Shown: positions 1 through 8,328 of the stretch, one piece after another | Layout of the letters: every line of letters begins with the position of its first letter | Position numbering within the stretch: position 1 is the stretch's first letter | Source: Geodermatophilus sp. YIM 151500 | Lineage (GTDB): Bacteria > Actinomycetota > Actinomycetes > Mycobacteriales > Geodermatophilaceae | Reading direction: 5' to 3' | Assembly: GCF_025716945.1 (NCBI RefSeq) | Contig: NZ_JAOVZT010000005.1 | Span: 248,001 to 312,000 of the forward strand | DNA: 64,000 bases | Translations under genes and position numbers: made by a program | Notes under the pieces: model-generated | What the model saw: only the letters and a program-made list of their open reading frames with translations | What the model was told of the DNA's origin: nothing | Databases searched by the model: none

Positions 1-1711
1 GCTGCCCCGCCGGGTTGTAGATCTTCTGCGACGGGAACAGGGAGTCCATCCCGAAGGTCCGCGCCTCGTCCGGGATGACCGGCACGAACCGCGGGCCGAG
101 CTCCTTGTCCTTGAGCATCTCCTTGAGCAGCCGGACGAACGCCATCGTGGTGGCGACCTCCTGCTTGCCCGAGCCCTTCTTCAGCAGGTCGAAGGCCTTC
201 TCCTCGGGCGCCTTGAGCGGCTTGGCCTCCGCCCGCCGCCGGGGCACCGCCCCGCCCAGCTGCCGGCGCCGCTCGAGCATGTACTGCATCTCGTCGGAGT
301 CCGGGTCGGGCTTGTAATAGGGCGGCAGGGTCTTGTCCAGCGCCTCGTCGGGGATGTCGAGGTAGAGCCGGTCGCGGAAGTTGGCGAGGTCCTCGGCGGT
401 CAGCTTCTTCATCTGGTGGGTGGAGTTGCGGCCCTCGAAGTGGCTGCCCAGCGTCCAGCCCTTGATGGTCTTGGCGAGGATGACCGTGGGCTGGCCCTTG
501 TGCTCGACCGCGGCCTTGAAGGCCGCGTACACCTTGCGGTAGTCGTGCCCGCCGCGCGACAGGCCCCAGATGTCCTTGTCGCTCATCTTCTCGACGAGCT
601 TCTTCGTGCGCGGGTCGCGCCCGAAGAAGTGCTCGCGGACGTAGGCGCCGTCCTCGGCCTTGTAGGTCTGGTAGTCGCCGTCGGGTGTCTGGTTCATCAG
701 GTTGACCAGCGCGCCGTCGCGGTCGGCGGCCAGCAGCGGGTCCCACTCCCGGCCCCATATCACCTTGACGACGTTCCAGCCGGCGCCGCGGAAGAAGCTC
801 TCCAGCTCCTGGATCACCTTGCCGTTGCCGCGGACCGGCCCGTCCAGCCGCTGCAGGTTGCAGTTGATGACGAACGTGAGGTTGTCCAGCTCCTCGCGGG
901 CGGCCAGGCCGATGGCGCCCAGCGACTCGGGCTCGTCCATCTCGCCGTCGCCGAGGAACGCCCAGACGTGCTGGTCGGAGGTGTCCTTGATGCCGCGGGC
1001 ATGCAGGTAGCGGTTGAACCGGGCCTGGTAGATCGCGCTGATCGGCCCCAGCCCCATGGAGACGGTGGGGAACTCCCAGAACTCCGGCATCAGCCGCGGG
1101 TGCGGGTAGCTCGACAGCCCGCCGCCGGGGTGGCTGACCTCCTGCCGGAAGCCGTCCATCTGCTTCTCGGTCAGCCGGCCCTCGAGGAACGCCCGGGCGT
1201 AGATGCCGGGGGAGGCGTGCCCCTGGAACCAGATCTGGTCGCCGCCGCCGGGGTGGTCCTTGCCGCGGAAGAAGTGGTTGAACCCCACCTCGTACAACGA
1301 CGCGGACGACGCATAGGAGGAGATGTGCCCGCCGACGGCGATGCCCGGCCGCTGCGCCCGGTGCACCATGATCGCCGCGTTCCAGCGGATGTAGGCGCGG
1401 ATGCGGCGCTCGACGTGCTCGTCGCCGGGGAACCAGGGCTCCCGCTCCGGCGGGATCGTGTTGATGTAGTCGGTGCTGCGCAACCCGGGCACCCCGACCT
1501 GCTGCTCCCGGCTGCGCTGCAGCAGCCGCAGCATGAGGTAGCGCGCCCGGTCGCGACCCGCGTTGTCGACGACGGCGTCGAGCGACTCCAGCCACTCCTG
1601 CGTCTCGTCGGGGTCGATGTCGGGCAGCTGGCTGGGCAGCCCGTCGGTGATGATCGCGCGGGGGGTACCCGCGTCCCGGGCGGACTCGCCGCCCTGCTGC
1701 GGAGCGCTCAT
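1..1711 (-). CDS. aceE: pyruvate dehydrogenase E1 component, homodimeric type (3' end outside window)
   Basis: This gene encodes the thiamine-diphosphate-dependent E1 enzyme that decarboxylates pyruvate and passes the acetyl group to the E2 lipoyl domain of the cytoplasmic pyruvate dehydrogenase complex. The window holds the first 570 residues or so of a protein usually about 900 long. The ThDP and metal signature is visible as GDGEMDE near residues 254-260, followed some 25 residues later by the INCN segment. The N-terminal part has the typical [13 protein letters not shown] and [11 protein letters not shown] stretches of single-chain AceE proteins. The start is the ATG at 1709-1711, read as [13 protein letters not shown]. 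It is divergent from the DUF3052 gene, with about 550 bp of repeat-rich sequence between them. The C-terminal half lies beyond the window edge. Family assignment is very secure. Confidence 0.97.
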   Translation of the reverse strand, partial: MSAPQQGGESARDAGTPRAIITDGLPSQLPDIDPDETQEWLESLDAVVDNAGRDRARYLMLRLLQRSREQQVGVPGLRSTDYINTIPPEREPWFPGDEHVERRIRAYIRWNAAIMVHRAQRPGIAVGGHISSYASSASLYEVGFNHFFRGKDHPGGGDQIWFQGHASPGIYARAFLEGRLTEKQMDGFRQEVSHPGGGLSSYPHPRLMPEFWEFPTVSMGLGPISAIYQARFNRYLHARGIKDTSDQHVWAFLGDGEMDEPESLGAIGLAAREELDNLTFVINCNLQRLDGPVRGNGKVIQELESFFRGAGWNVVKVIWGREWDPLLAADRDGALVNLMNQTPDGDYQTYKAEDGAYVREHFFGRDPRTKKLVEKMSDKDIWGLSRGGHDYRKVYAAFKAAVEHKGQPTVILAKTIKGWTLGSHFEGRNSTHQMKKLTAEDLANFRDRLYLDIPDEALDKTLPPYYKPDPDSDEMQYMLERRRQLGGAVPRRRAEAKPLKAPEEKAFDLLKKGSGKQEVATTMAFVRLLKEMLKDKELGPRFVPVIPDEARTFGMDSLFPSQKIYNPAGQ

Positions 1712-2258
1712 GTCCCCATGCTCTCGCGCCGGGGGGTCCCACGTCACGCCGAGGCCCGCGGAACTGTGCCGTGGACCGGCGCGAACCCTGAGCGGCCCGG
1801 GCGCGGCCCGGGCGCGGACCGCGTGCGGACCGCGTGCGGACCGGGTGCGGGCCGGGTGCGGGCCGGGTGGGAGCCGCGTCGACGGGGCCGGTCACGGGTC
1901 CGCGTCCGCCCGCGGAGGCTTGCGCGGGCGGCCTCATGCCCTACGCTTCGCCCGCAGGTGGCCCGGGTGCAGCCGGTTGCCTCGGCGTCGGGTTCGCGTC
2001 CGGTCGAGGCGGCGGGCCGGGTCGTGGGGACGAGAGGGGTGGCATGGCCGGGGTGCGGGTGGCCCTCCCGCCGGCCGTGTCCGGCGCGGGCGCCGCGCCG
2101 GGACCCCGCGCGGTGACCGTCGTCCCGAGGTCCGCCGCCGTCCCGGCTGCCGTCCCCGGACCGGGCGCCGTCCCGGCTGCCCGCGCGGTGCGCCCGCCGA
2201 CAGGGCACCATCCACCCCACACCCGGTCAGCAGGACCTTGTCTGGAGGAGCAGCGGTA
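1712..2258. other. intergenic region between divergent aceE and DUF3052 genes
   Basis: This 547-bp stretch holds no credible gene, because the long open frames across it are GC-skew shadows. It presumably contains the divergent promoters of aceE and the DUF3052 gene, but I could not point to clear -35/-10 boxes. It holds the 11-bp tandem repeats listed separately and a 15-bp direct repeat, gccgtcccggctgcc, at 2137-2151 and 2167-2181. A strong ribosome binding site, ggaggag, sits at about 2244-2250 before the DUF3052 start. Confidence 0.6.
1814..1868. repeat. five 11-bp tandem units upstream of aceE
   Basis: Five consecutive 11-bp units follow the pattern gcggaccgcgt (twice), gcggaccgggt (once) and gcgggccgggt (twice). 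They lie about 100 bp upstream of the aceE start codon, on the side where its promoter should be. The units drift in one direction, as slipped-strand expansion would produce. A regulatory role is possible but not shown. Confidence 0.75.
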
Positions 2259-2678
2259 ATGAGCGTCGACAGCGCCGGCATGGCGGCCCGGCTGGGCATC
2301 AAGCCGGGCATGGTCGTGCAGGAGCTCGGCTGGGACGAGGACGCCGACGAGGACCTGCGCGACGCCATCATCGAGGCCTCCGGCAGCGAGATGGTCGACG
2401 AGGACACCGACGAGGTCGCCGACGTCGTCGTCCTCTGGTGGCGCGAGGACGACGGCGACCTGTTCGACGCGCTGACCGACGCGCTCACCTCGCTGGCCGA
2501 CGACGGCGTCGTGTGGCTGCTGGTGCCCAAGTCGGGGCGGCCCGGCCACGTCGAGCCGGGTGACGTCACCGAGGTCGCGCCCACCGCCGGTCTGTCGCAG
2601 ACCTCGAGCATCTCCGCGGCCAAGGACTGGTCGGGCATCCGGTTGGTGACACCGAAGGCGGCCCGTTCCCGCCGCTGA
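2259..2678 (+). CDS. DUF3052 family protein
   Basis: The product is 139 residues, small and acidic, beginning MSVDSAGMAARLGIKPGMV and containing ELGWDEDADEDLRDAI and VVVLWWREDDGDL. I recognise this as the actinobacterial DUF3052 family, commonly found between aceE and a peroxiredoxin gene, as here. Its biochemical role is not known to me. The domain fills the whole protein and there is no signal peptide or membrane segment. The ATG at 2259 has a near-perfect ribosome binding site (ggaggag) eight bases upstream. The peroxiredoxin gene follows after about 100 bp on the same strand, so co-expression is plausible. Confidence 0.88.
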   Translation: MSVDSAGMAARLGIKPGMVVQELGWDEDADEDLRDAIIEASGSEMVDEDTDEVADVVVLWWREDDGDLFDALTDALTSLADDGVVWLLVPKSGRPGHVEPGDVTEVAPTAGLSQTSSISAAKDWSGIRLVTPKAARSRR

Positions 2679-2776
2679 CGGAGGGCCACCCTTCCCCCCA
2701 CGCCTCGCAGGCTCGGCGCGGGACCCTGGAGGGTGGCCGTTCCATCCCGTCACCACGCCTCCGGCAGCATGGGGGC

Positions 2777-3238
2777 ATGAGCATCTCCGTCGGCGATCGC
2801 GCCCCCGAGTTCAGCCTCCCCGACCAGGACAAGCAGGTCGTGTCCCTCGCCGACCTGCGCGGCACCCCGGTGCTGCTGGTCTTCTACCCCTTCGCGTTCT
2901 CCGGCATCTGCACCGGTGAGCTCTGCCAGTTGCGCGACGAGCTGACCGCGTACACGGAGGCGGGGGTGACGGTGCTGGCGATCAGCACCGACCCGGTGTT
3001 CTCGCTCAAGGCCTTCAAGGCCGCCGAGGGCTTCGACTTCCCGCTGCTGTCGGACTTCTGGCCGCACGGGGAGGTCGCCAGGTCCTACGGCGTGTTCAAC
3101 GACAAGGCCGGGATGGCGCTCCGCGGCACCTTCCTGGTCGACGCGGACGGCACCGTCGCGTTCACCGAGGTCAACGCGCCCGGTGACGCCCGCGAGCAGC
3201 AGGGCTGGAAGGACGCCGTCCAGGAGCTCGCCGCCTGA
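2777..3238 (+). CDS. ahpE: AhpE-like peroxiredoxin with C-x4-C motif
   Basis: This is a 153-residue thiol peroxidase of the AhpE/Bcp branch of peroxiredoxins, which reduces hydroperoxides in the cytoplasm. The length equals that of mycobacterial AhpE, and the blocks PLLSDFWPHG and GVFNDKAG are close to it from memory. The peroxidatic cysteine is Cys45 in FAFSGICTGELC. A second cysteine, Cys50, lies five residues later. That spacing is seen in many Bcp proteins as the resolving cysteine, whereas mycobacterial AhpE has only the first. This suggests an atypical two-cysteine cycle, which is inference. A 12-bp hairpin follows the stop codon and probably ends the DUF3052-ahpE unit. Confidence 0.93.
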   Translation: MSISVGDRAPEFSLPDQDKQVVSLADLRGTPVLLVFYPFAFSGICTGELCQLRDELTAYTEAGVTVLAISTDPVFSLKAFKAAEGFDFPLLSDFWPHGEVARSYGVFNDKAGMALRGTFLVDADGTVAFTEVNAPGDAREQQGWKDAVQELAA

Positions 3239-3251
3239 GAAGGGGTCCCTC

Positions 3252-3286
3252 CCGGGGCGTCCCCCGGCACGGTCGGGACGCCCCGG
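3252..3286 (+). terminator. hairpin terminator after ahpE
   Basis: Perfect 12-bp arms, ccggggcgtccc (3252-3263) and gggacgccccgg (3275-3286), enclose an 11-base loop just after the ahpE stop. No T-run follows, as is usual in GC-rich actinobacteria. The hairpin separates ahpE from the tRNA gene. Confidence 0.75.
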
Positions 3287-3324
3287 AGAGGCCGCGCGCC
3301 GAGGGCACCTACCCTGGGCGCGCC

Positions 3325-3396
3325 GGGCGCGTAGCTCAGCGGGAGAGCTCTCGCCTTACAAGCGAGCGGTCGCAGGTTCGATCCCTGCCGCGCCCA
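3325..3396 (+). tRNA. tRNA-Val (anticodon TAC)
   Basis: The full cloverleaf can be folded by eye. The acceptor stem GGGCGCG (3325-3331) pairs with CGCGCCC (3389-3395). The D stem is GCTC/GAGC, the anticodon stem CTCGC/GCGAG encloses loop CTTACAA, and the T stem GCAGG/CCTGC encloses TTCGATC. The anticodon at 3357-3359 is TAC, giving valine. The discriminator base is A at 3396, followed by CC and then T, so the full CCA end is not encoded. No integrated element is seen at its 3' end. Confidence 0.98.
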
Positions 3397-3510
3397 CCTG
3401 TGCAGAACCCCGCCACGGGAGTGCAACGTCGCGGGTCGACCCGTCGCCGGGCGGCGGACCCGAGCGGGGGTCGGGCGGGCGTCGAGGGCCGTGCCGGCCA
3501 GCCCGCCCGT

Positions 3511-4314
3511 TCAGGCGGCGGGGGCGTCGGGGAGGTCGCGCGGGGTCGGCGCGGCCGGCCGGGGGAAGGCCGGGCGGAGGAAGAGCGGCGGGCGGAACGG
3601 CGCCCAGGTTCCTTCCGGCTGCGCCAGCCGGTCGGCGATCGCCCAGATCGCCGCGGGGTGGTGCCCGAGGCCCAGGTGGCTGGCCATCACGGCGATGTTC
3701 TCGGCCCGCTCACCGGGGGTGTCCAGGCACGCCTGCCAGGCGACGATGCCGTCGAAGTGCGAGTAGATCGACGTCGCCGGTACGGGCAGCGGCGCGGCCC
3801 CGCGCTCCAGCGGCAGGTCGAGGTGCTCGACGTGCAGGTGCGCGTACCGCTCGTAGGCCCGAGCGGCCCGGCTCTGGTCCTGCGAGCTGAGCCGGAACGG
3901 GCTGCCCAACGTGATCACCTGGCGTACCGCGTCGGGCGTGCGGCGGGCCAGCGCGCGGGCGTAGATGCCGCCGAGGCTCCACCCGATCAGCGAGATCGGG
4001 CGCCCGTAGCGGTCGTGCAGGTCGTCGATCCGGTCGCGCATGCCGCGGAAGGCCCGCGCGGTCGGCCCGAAGTTGCGGCCGCAGCGCCAGCCGTGCACCC
4101 GGTAGTCGAGGCGGCGCAGCACCGTCCGCAGCACCCGCGTGGACGTGTCGTCGGCGAGCAGCCCGGGCAGCACGAGCACCGGGTGGCCGTCGCCGTGGGG
4201 CAGCAGCGACTCGAACGGCCGCGCGGCGAGGTACATCCCGTAGTCGGCCAGTGCCCGGCCGGGTTCGCTCAGGTACAGCGGGAGCGCCGGACCGCCGGTG
4301 TGCTGTCGTGCCAC
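3511..4314 (-). CDS. alpha/beta hydrolase, lipase/esterase-like
   Basis: This 267-residue protein has the alpha/beta hydrolase fold of small lipases and esterases. An oxyanion-hole region, PVLVLPGLLADDTSTR, is followed by the nucleophile elbow GWSLGG with Ser113. A possible acid lies in the SHFDGIV segment and a candidate catalytic histidine in SHLGLG. It has no signal peptide, so it probably acts in the cytoplasm. The substrate cannot be told from sequence, although the lipid genes that follow suggest an ester lipid. It is divergent from the next hydrolase gene across about 215 bp. The proline-rich C-terminal tail is probably disordered. Confidence 0.85.
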   Translation of the reverse strand: MARQHTGGPALPLYLSEPGRALADYGMYLAARPFESLLPHGDGHPVLVLPGLLADDTSTRVLRTVLRRLDYRVHGWRCGRNFGPTARAFRGMRDRIDDLHDRYGRPISLIGWSLGGIYARALARRTPDAVRQVITLGSPFRLSSQDQSRAARAYERYAHLHVEHLDLPLERGAAPLPVPATSIYSHFDGIVAWQACLDTPGERAENIAVMASHLGLGHHPAAIWAIADRLAQPEGTWAPFRPPLFLRPAFPRPAAPTPRDLPDAPAA

Positions 4315-4529
4315 GTCGTCCTCCTGACCGCTGGCCGCCGTGGCCGCTGCGGGCTCTTACCACCCTGCGATCCACGTCACACCCTGTCCAACGCACACGC
4401 TGCGTCACCGGTTCCATTCTGCCTGCGGTCGCCACTCCCGGCGCAGCGGTCCCAGGGGGCGCGCCCCGGCGGTCGCCCGGGCGCCGAGCCGTGCGACGGT
4501 GGCGGCAGCAGCCGCAGGGAGGAGCACGG

Positions 4530-5603
4530 ATGGACGACGCAGCGCGCGCCGCGTGGGGCTCCGTCGTCGACCTCGGCGGCCCGGTGCACTACGTCGACTA
4601 CGGCGGACCGGACGGCGGTGGCGCGGCGCCGGGCGCGGCTCCGGGGCGCGAACCCGACGCCACCCGGCCGCCCGAGGACCGGGCGCCCGGGGACCGGCCG
4701 CTCACGGCGCGGCCGCCCGTGGACCGGGCGCCGTCCGACGGGCCCGACCGGCCGACCGTCGTCCTCGTCCACGGGCTGGGCGGCTCGCACCTCAACTGGG
4801 ACCTGCTGGCCCCGCTGCTCACCCCGCACGCCCGGGTGCTGGCCCTCGACCTACCCGGCTTCGGGTTCAGCGAGCCCGGCGAGCGGCGGGCCACGGTCCG
4901 GGCCAACGTCGCGGTGCTGCAGCGCTTCCTGGCCGAGGTCGCCGGCGGCCCGGTCGTCCTCGTCGGCAACTCCATGGGCGGGATGATCTCCATCCTGGCC
5001 GCGGCCGGCGCGCCCGGCTCGGTCGACGGGCTGGTGCTCGTCGACCCCGCCGTCCCGGGGCCGCGGACCCGGCCCGACCCGCTCGTCGCCGCCACCTTCG
5101 CCGTCTACGCGCTGCCCGGGCTGGGGGAGCGCTTCATGTGGTGGCGCCGGCACCGGCAGACCCCCCTGGGCCGGGCGCTGAGCCTGCTGCGCCTGTGCGG
5201 CGTCGACCCCGACACCCTGCCGCCGGAGGTCATCGACCGGTCCGTGCTCATGCTCGAGCAGCGGCAGGACGTCGTCGGCATGGACAAGGCCTTCCTCACC
5301 GCCGCTCGGTCGCTGCTGGCCGTGCTGGCCGAGAAGACCCGCTACTACGCGGCGATGGGCTCGCTGCGCGTGCCGGTGCTGCTCGTGCAGGGCGACGCCG
5401 ACCGCCTCGTGCCGGTCGAGGCCGCCCGCGACGTCGCCCGGCGGCACCCGCACTGGCGCTACGTCGAGCTGGCCGGCGTCGGCCACGTGCCGCAGCTGCA
5501 GGTTCCGCAGCGGCTGGCCGAGGAGATCCTCGGCTGGCTGCCCAGGCCGAGGGGTCAGGCCCGGGGGCGCAACGTGTCGCGGAGCGCCTCGAGCCCGGTG
5601 TAG
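4530..5603 (+). CDS. alpha/beta hydrolase with disordered insertion
   Basis: The 357-residue protein is an alpha/beta hydrolase: LVHGLGGSHLNWDLLAP carries the oxyanion hole and GNSMGG the nucleophile Ser148. The C-terminal region has QGDADRLVPVEAA (acid) and GVGHVPQLQ (histidine), so the triad is complete. About 45 residues rich in Pro, Arg, Asp and Gly (roughly 35-80) interrupt the N-terminal beta strands and look like a low-complexity insertion. The ATG at 4530 has a strong ribosome binding site (agggaggag) about seven bases upstream; an in-frame extension to 4251 has none. Its 3' end overlaps the convergent epimerase gene by 49 bp. The substrate is unknown. Confidence 0.87.
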   Translation: MDDAARAAWGSVVDLGGPVHYVDYGGPDGGGAAPGAAPGREPDATRPPEDRAPGDRPLTARPPVDRAPSDGPDRPTVVLVHGLGGSHLNWDLLAPLLTPHARVLALDLPGFGFSEPGERRATVRANVAVLQRFLAEVAGGPVVLVGNSMGGMISILAAAGAPGSVDGLVLVDPAVPGPRTRPDPLVAATFAVYALPGLGERFMWWRRHRQTPLGRALSLLRLCGVDPDTLPPEVIDRSVLMLEQRQDVVGMDKAFLTAARSLLAVLAEKTRYYAAMGSLRVPVLLVQGDADRLVPVEAARDVARRHPHWRYVELAGVGHVPQLQVPQRLAEEILGWLPRPRGQARGRNVSRSASSPV

Positions 5604-6628
5604 CGCGGGCGCCAGCCCAGCTGCTCCCGAGCCTTGGTGGTGTCCATGACCGCCGGCCGCGCGGCCGCCTCCACCCACTCGGCGACCGGCGGCAGGAACG
5701 GCACCCGGGCCAGTGCCCGGGCGGCCAGCTGCGCCGGCGCGGCCGGCACCCGCACGGGGAGCGCGCCGAACTCGCGCGCCACGTCGCCGGCGGTCAGCAC
5801 GCCGTCCCCGGCGATGTTGTACGCCCCGGGCGGCCCGGCGCCGACGGCGCACAGCAGCAGCGCCGAGCCGACGTCGTCCTGGTGGACGAGCTGCAGCGGG
5901 TGCTCCGGCACCACCACCGGCACCGGCAGCGGCAGCCGGCGGGGCCGGCTGAACAGCCACCGGCCGACCGGCGCGAGCGGGCCGGGCAGCACGTCCTTGC
6001 CTCCGACGGTGTCCGGACCCAGGACGACGGACGGGCGGAGCACGTAGAGGTCGGGCCCGCCCCCGGGCGCGGCCTCGGCGGCCAGCAGGTGCTCGAGCTC
6101 GGCCTTCTCCTGCGCGTAGAACAGCCGGGCGGCCGGGCGGACCGGCCACTCCTCGTCCATCCGCGCGGGGTTGTCGGCGTGGAAGCCGTAGGCGGCCACC
6201 GAGGAGGCGTACACGAAGCGCCGGGCGCCGACCGCGGCGGCGGCCCGGTAGACGTTGAGCGTGCCGTCGACGTTGATCGCCCGCGTCGTCGCGCGGGGGG
6301 CGTTGCCGGTGATCAGGAAAGCCAGGTGCACCACGACGTCGGCGTCCCGGAACGCCTGCCGCAGGGCCTCCGGGTCGCGCACGTCGCCCTGCCGGTAGGT
6401 CATCTTCGTCCAGCCGCGCTGTGCCGGGTCGAACGGCCGCCGGGCGATGCCGACGACGCGGGCCACGCGGGCGTCGTCCTGCAGCAACGGGACCAGGCCG
6501 GAGCCGAAGGTGCCGGTCGGCCCGGTGACGGCGACGGTGAGGCCGGGACCGGTGGGCGATGCCCGGCGCCCGCGCGGGCGGCCGCCGCCGGGCCGGGGGG
6601 AGCGGCCCCGGGCGCGGGGCGCGCTCAC
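5555..6628 (-). CDS. NAD-dependent epimerase/dehydratase family protein
   Basis: This is an extended short-chain dehydrogenase of 357 residues with the Rossmann motif VAVTGPTGTFGSGLV and the block DADVVVHLAFLI near the cofactor. The region YASSVAAYGF supplies the usual serine, and FYAQEKAELE has a tyrosine and lysine in the YxxxK arrangement (Y-A-Q-E-K). The start is the GTG at 6626-6628, which overlaps the stop of the wax ester synthase gene in a GTGA arrangement, so the two are probably translationally coupled. A 49-bp tail-to-tail overlap with the preceding hydrolase gene is present. Substrate is unknown; coupling to an acyltransferase suggests a role in lipid or sugar-lipid metabolism. 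Confidence 0.88.
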   Translation of the reverse strand: MSAPRARGRSPRPGGGRPRGRRASPTGPGLTVAVTGPTGTFGSGLVPLLQDDARVARVVGIARRPFDPAQRGWTKMTYRQGDVRDPEALRQAFRDADVVVHLAFLITGNAPRATTRAINVDGTLNVYRAAAAVGARRFVYASSVAAYGFHADNPARMDEEWPVRPAARLFYAQEKAELEHLLAAEAAPGGGPDLYVLRPSVVLGPDTVGGKDVLPGPLAPVGRWLFSRPRRLPLPVPVVVPEHPLQLVHQDDVGSALLLCAVGAGPPGAYNIAGDGVLTAGDVAREFGALPVRVPAAPAQLAARALARVPFLPPVAEWVEAAARPAVMDTTKAREQLGWRPRYTGLEALRDTLRPRA

Positions 6629-8043
6629 GGCGCCGCCGAGGCGGCCGACGGCTGGTCCCGCGCGAGCTGCTGCAGCTCGTCGACGCCGTTGCGGATGCCC
6701 CGGGACAGGGTCTCGACGTCGGGGAAGGCGTCGAAGTCGGCGTTGATGCCGAACGTCATGGTCTTGAGGTAGGAGATGATGCCGATCGACAGCCGCATGC
6801 CGGCGCCGATCGGGACGTAGGCGTGCACCGAGCGCATCCGCCGGCCGAGCACGTAGAGCGGCACGCGCGGGCCCGGGACGTTGGTGGTCACGGCCTGGGC
6901 CCACAGCTGCCCGGCCTGCAGCGCCGCGCGGACGCCGAGGGAGAGCAGCGTCGGCGCGACGTAGTCGCCCATGGCGATGATCGAGCGGGCGTCGAGGGCC
7001 TGCATCGCGCGCTTGTACTCGTCCATCTGGCGGCGGACGGCTGCCAGCCGGGCGAGCGGGTCGGGCTCGCCGACCGGGAGGTCGACGAAGACGGCGGAGA
7101 TGCGGTTGTCGAGCGCGCCGCGTTCACCGGGACGCCGCACCGACACCGGCACCATCGACCGGACGACGAGCTTCTCGCTGGACAGCTCGCCCCGGCCGGC
7201 GAGCAGGTCGCGGAACCCCCGCGTGATGGCGGTCAGGACGACGTCGTTGACCGTGCCGCCGAGCGCCGTCCGCACGGTCCGGAACTCGTCGAAGCCCGCC
7301 TCGGTCCACGCCCACCGCCGGTGCGGACCGATCGGGCCGCTGAGCGAGCGCGCCGTCGGCGTGACCGCCTGGCGGGCCATCGACGGCACGGTGGTCGCGA
7401 GCGTCCGGCCGGTCGTGACCAGCCGCCGCGCCTGCCGGCCGGCCGAGCCGAGCGAGGGCAGCGAGGTGAGCTGGCGCACCGGGTGCGTCATCGCCTCCTG
7501 CACGGCCCCGGCGACGAGGGTGAGGCCGGAGGGGCTGCGCTGCGGGGTCCAGTCGCCGGGCTCGCCGTGCGAGGCCGCCGGGTCCAGGTCGAAGATCAGC
7601 TGCATCAGGTCGGTGCCGGCCACGCCGTCGACCATGCAGTGGTGGACCTTGGAGATGAGCGCCCAGCGGTCGTCCTCGAGGCCCTCGACCAGCCAGACCT
7701 CCCACAGCGGCTTGGCCAGGTCCAGCCGCTGACCGAGCACCCGGCCGGCGAGGTTGCGCAGCTGCTCCTCGCCGCCCGGCGCCGGGACGGCGGTGTGCCG
7801 CACGTGGTAGAGGATCTGGAAGTGCGGGTCGTCGACCCAGACCGGCCGGCCCAGCTGCATGGGCACCGGGCGCACCCGCTGGCGGTAGCGCGGCACCAGC
7901 GGCAGCTTGCCGAGCAGCAGCCGGACGAGGTCGCCGTAGGCCGGCGCCGGGCCGTCGAAGACCGTGACGGAGCCGACGTGGAGCGGGGCCTCCTCGCTCT
8001 CGGCGTAGTAGAAGCCGGCGTCGGTCGAGCTCATGCGGTCCAC
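6625..8043 (-). CDS. wax ester synthase/diacylglycerol acyltransferase (WS/DGAT family)
   Basis: This 472-residue enzyme belongs to the bacterial WS/DGAT family, which transfers acyl groups from acyl-CoA to diacylglycerol or fatty alcohols at the membrane surface. The catalytic HHxxxDG motif is present as HHCMVDG at residues 134-140, followed by GTDLMQLIFD. The C-terminal domain (WES_acyltransf C-terminal type) includes VTTNVPGPRVPLYVLG. I chose the GTG at 8043 (MDRMSSTDAGF) because a gaggag site lies five bases upstream and the family typically begins this way; an ATG three codons later is the alternative. The epimerase gene follows in overlap. The role is probably storage or envelope lipid synthesis. 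Confidence 0.95.
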   Translation of the reverse strand: MDRMSSTDAGFYYAESEEAPLHVGSVTVFDGPAPAYGDLVRLLLGKLPLVPRYRQRVRPVPMQLGRPVWVDDPHFQILYHVRHTAVPAPGGEEQLRNLAGRVLGQRLDLAKPLWEVWLVEGLEDDRWALISKVHHCMVDGVAGTDLMQLIFDLDPAASHGEPGDWTPQRSPSGLTLVAGAVQEAMTHPVRQLTSLPSLGSAGRQARRLVTTGRTLATTVPSMARQAVTPTARSLSGPIGPHRRWAWTEAGFDEFRTVRTALGGTVNDVVLTAITRGFRDLLAGRGELSSEKLVVRSMVPVSVRRPGERGALDNRISAVFVDLPVGEPDPLARLAAVRRQMDEYKRAMQALDARSIIAMGDYVAPTLLSLGVRAALQAGQLWAQAVTTNVPGPRVPLYVLGRRMRSVHAYVPIGAGMRLSIGIISYLKTMTFGINADFDAFPDVETLSRGIRNGVDELQQLARDQPSAASAAP

Positions 8044-8192
8044 GGGGTCTCCTCGCCGGCCCCGGGCCGCCACCGCCTGGCCGGGGGCCTCGTCTCCGTC
8101 GTCGGTGATCACGAAGCTAGGTGCGCCCGGGGCGCCGGGGCAAGCCGATCATCCGGCGTCCGGCACCTCCGGGTGGGACGCGCTCCACCGGC

Positions 8193-8237
8193 CGCGTGAT
8201 CGCCGCCCGCGTGATCGCCGCCCGCGTGATCGCCGCC
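8193..8237. repeat. three perfect 15-bp tandem repeats
   Basis: The 15-bp unit cgcgtgatcgccgcc occurs three times with no mismatch (8193-8207, 8208-8222, 8223-8237). It lies in the 285-bp gap between the FUSC gene and the wax ester synthase gene, just beside a large inverted repeat. Three copies without spacers rule out a CRISPR array. Perfect identity suggests recent expansion. Confidence 0.9.
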
Positions 8238-8245
8238 CGCGCCCG

Positions 8246-8287
8246 GTGGTGCCCGCCCTCACCCTGCAGCGCGAGGACGGGCACCAC
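8246..8287. terminator. 15-bp inverted repeat, probable terminator or dispersed hairpin element
   Basis: The arms gtggtgcccgccctc (8246-8260) and gaggacgggcaccac (8273-8287) pair at 14 of 15 positions around a 12-base loop. The structure lies downstream of the FUSC gene, which ends at 8329 on the minus strand, and could end its transcript. The nearby perfect tandem repeats also fit a dispersed intergenic repeat element. Confidence 0.65.
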
Positions 8288-8328
8288 GGCGCGAGGCCGG
8301 CGGGTCGTCGCCAGCCGGGCGGCTCCCG

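Noticed and set aside
416-2116. Open frame of 566 codons on the plus strand
   Set aside because: It is antisense to the clearly conserved aceE gene and rich in Arg, Val and Ala from GC-skewed codons. It has no family features.
3325-3396. tRNA-Val as an integration site for an element
   Set aside because: No copy of its 3' end was seen nearby and no integrase gene lies beside it.
8193-8237. Possible CRISPR array
   Set aside because: The 15-bp repeats are directly adjacent with no spacers, and no cas gene is in the window.
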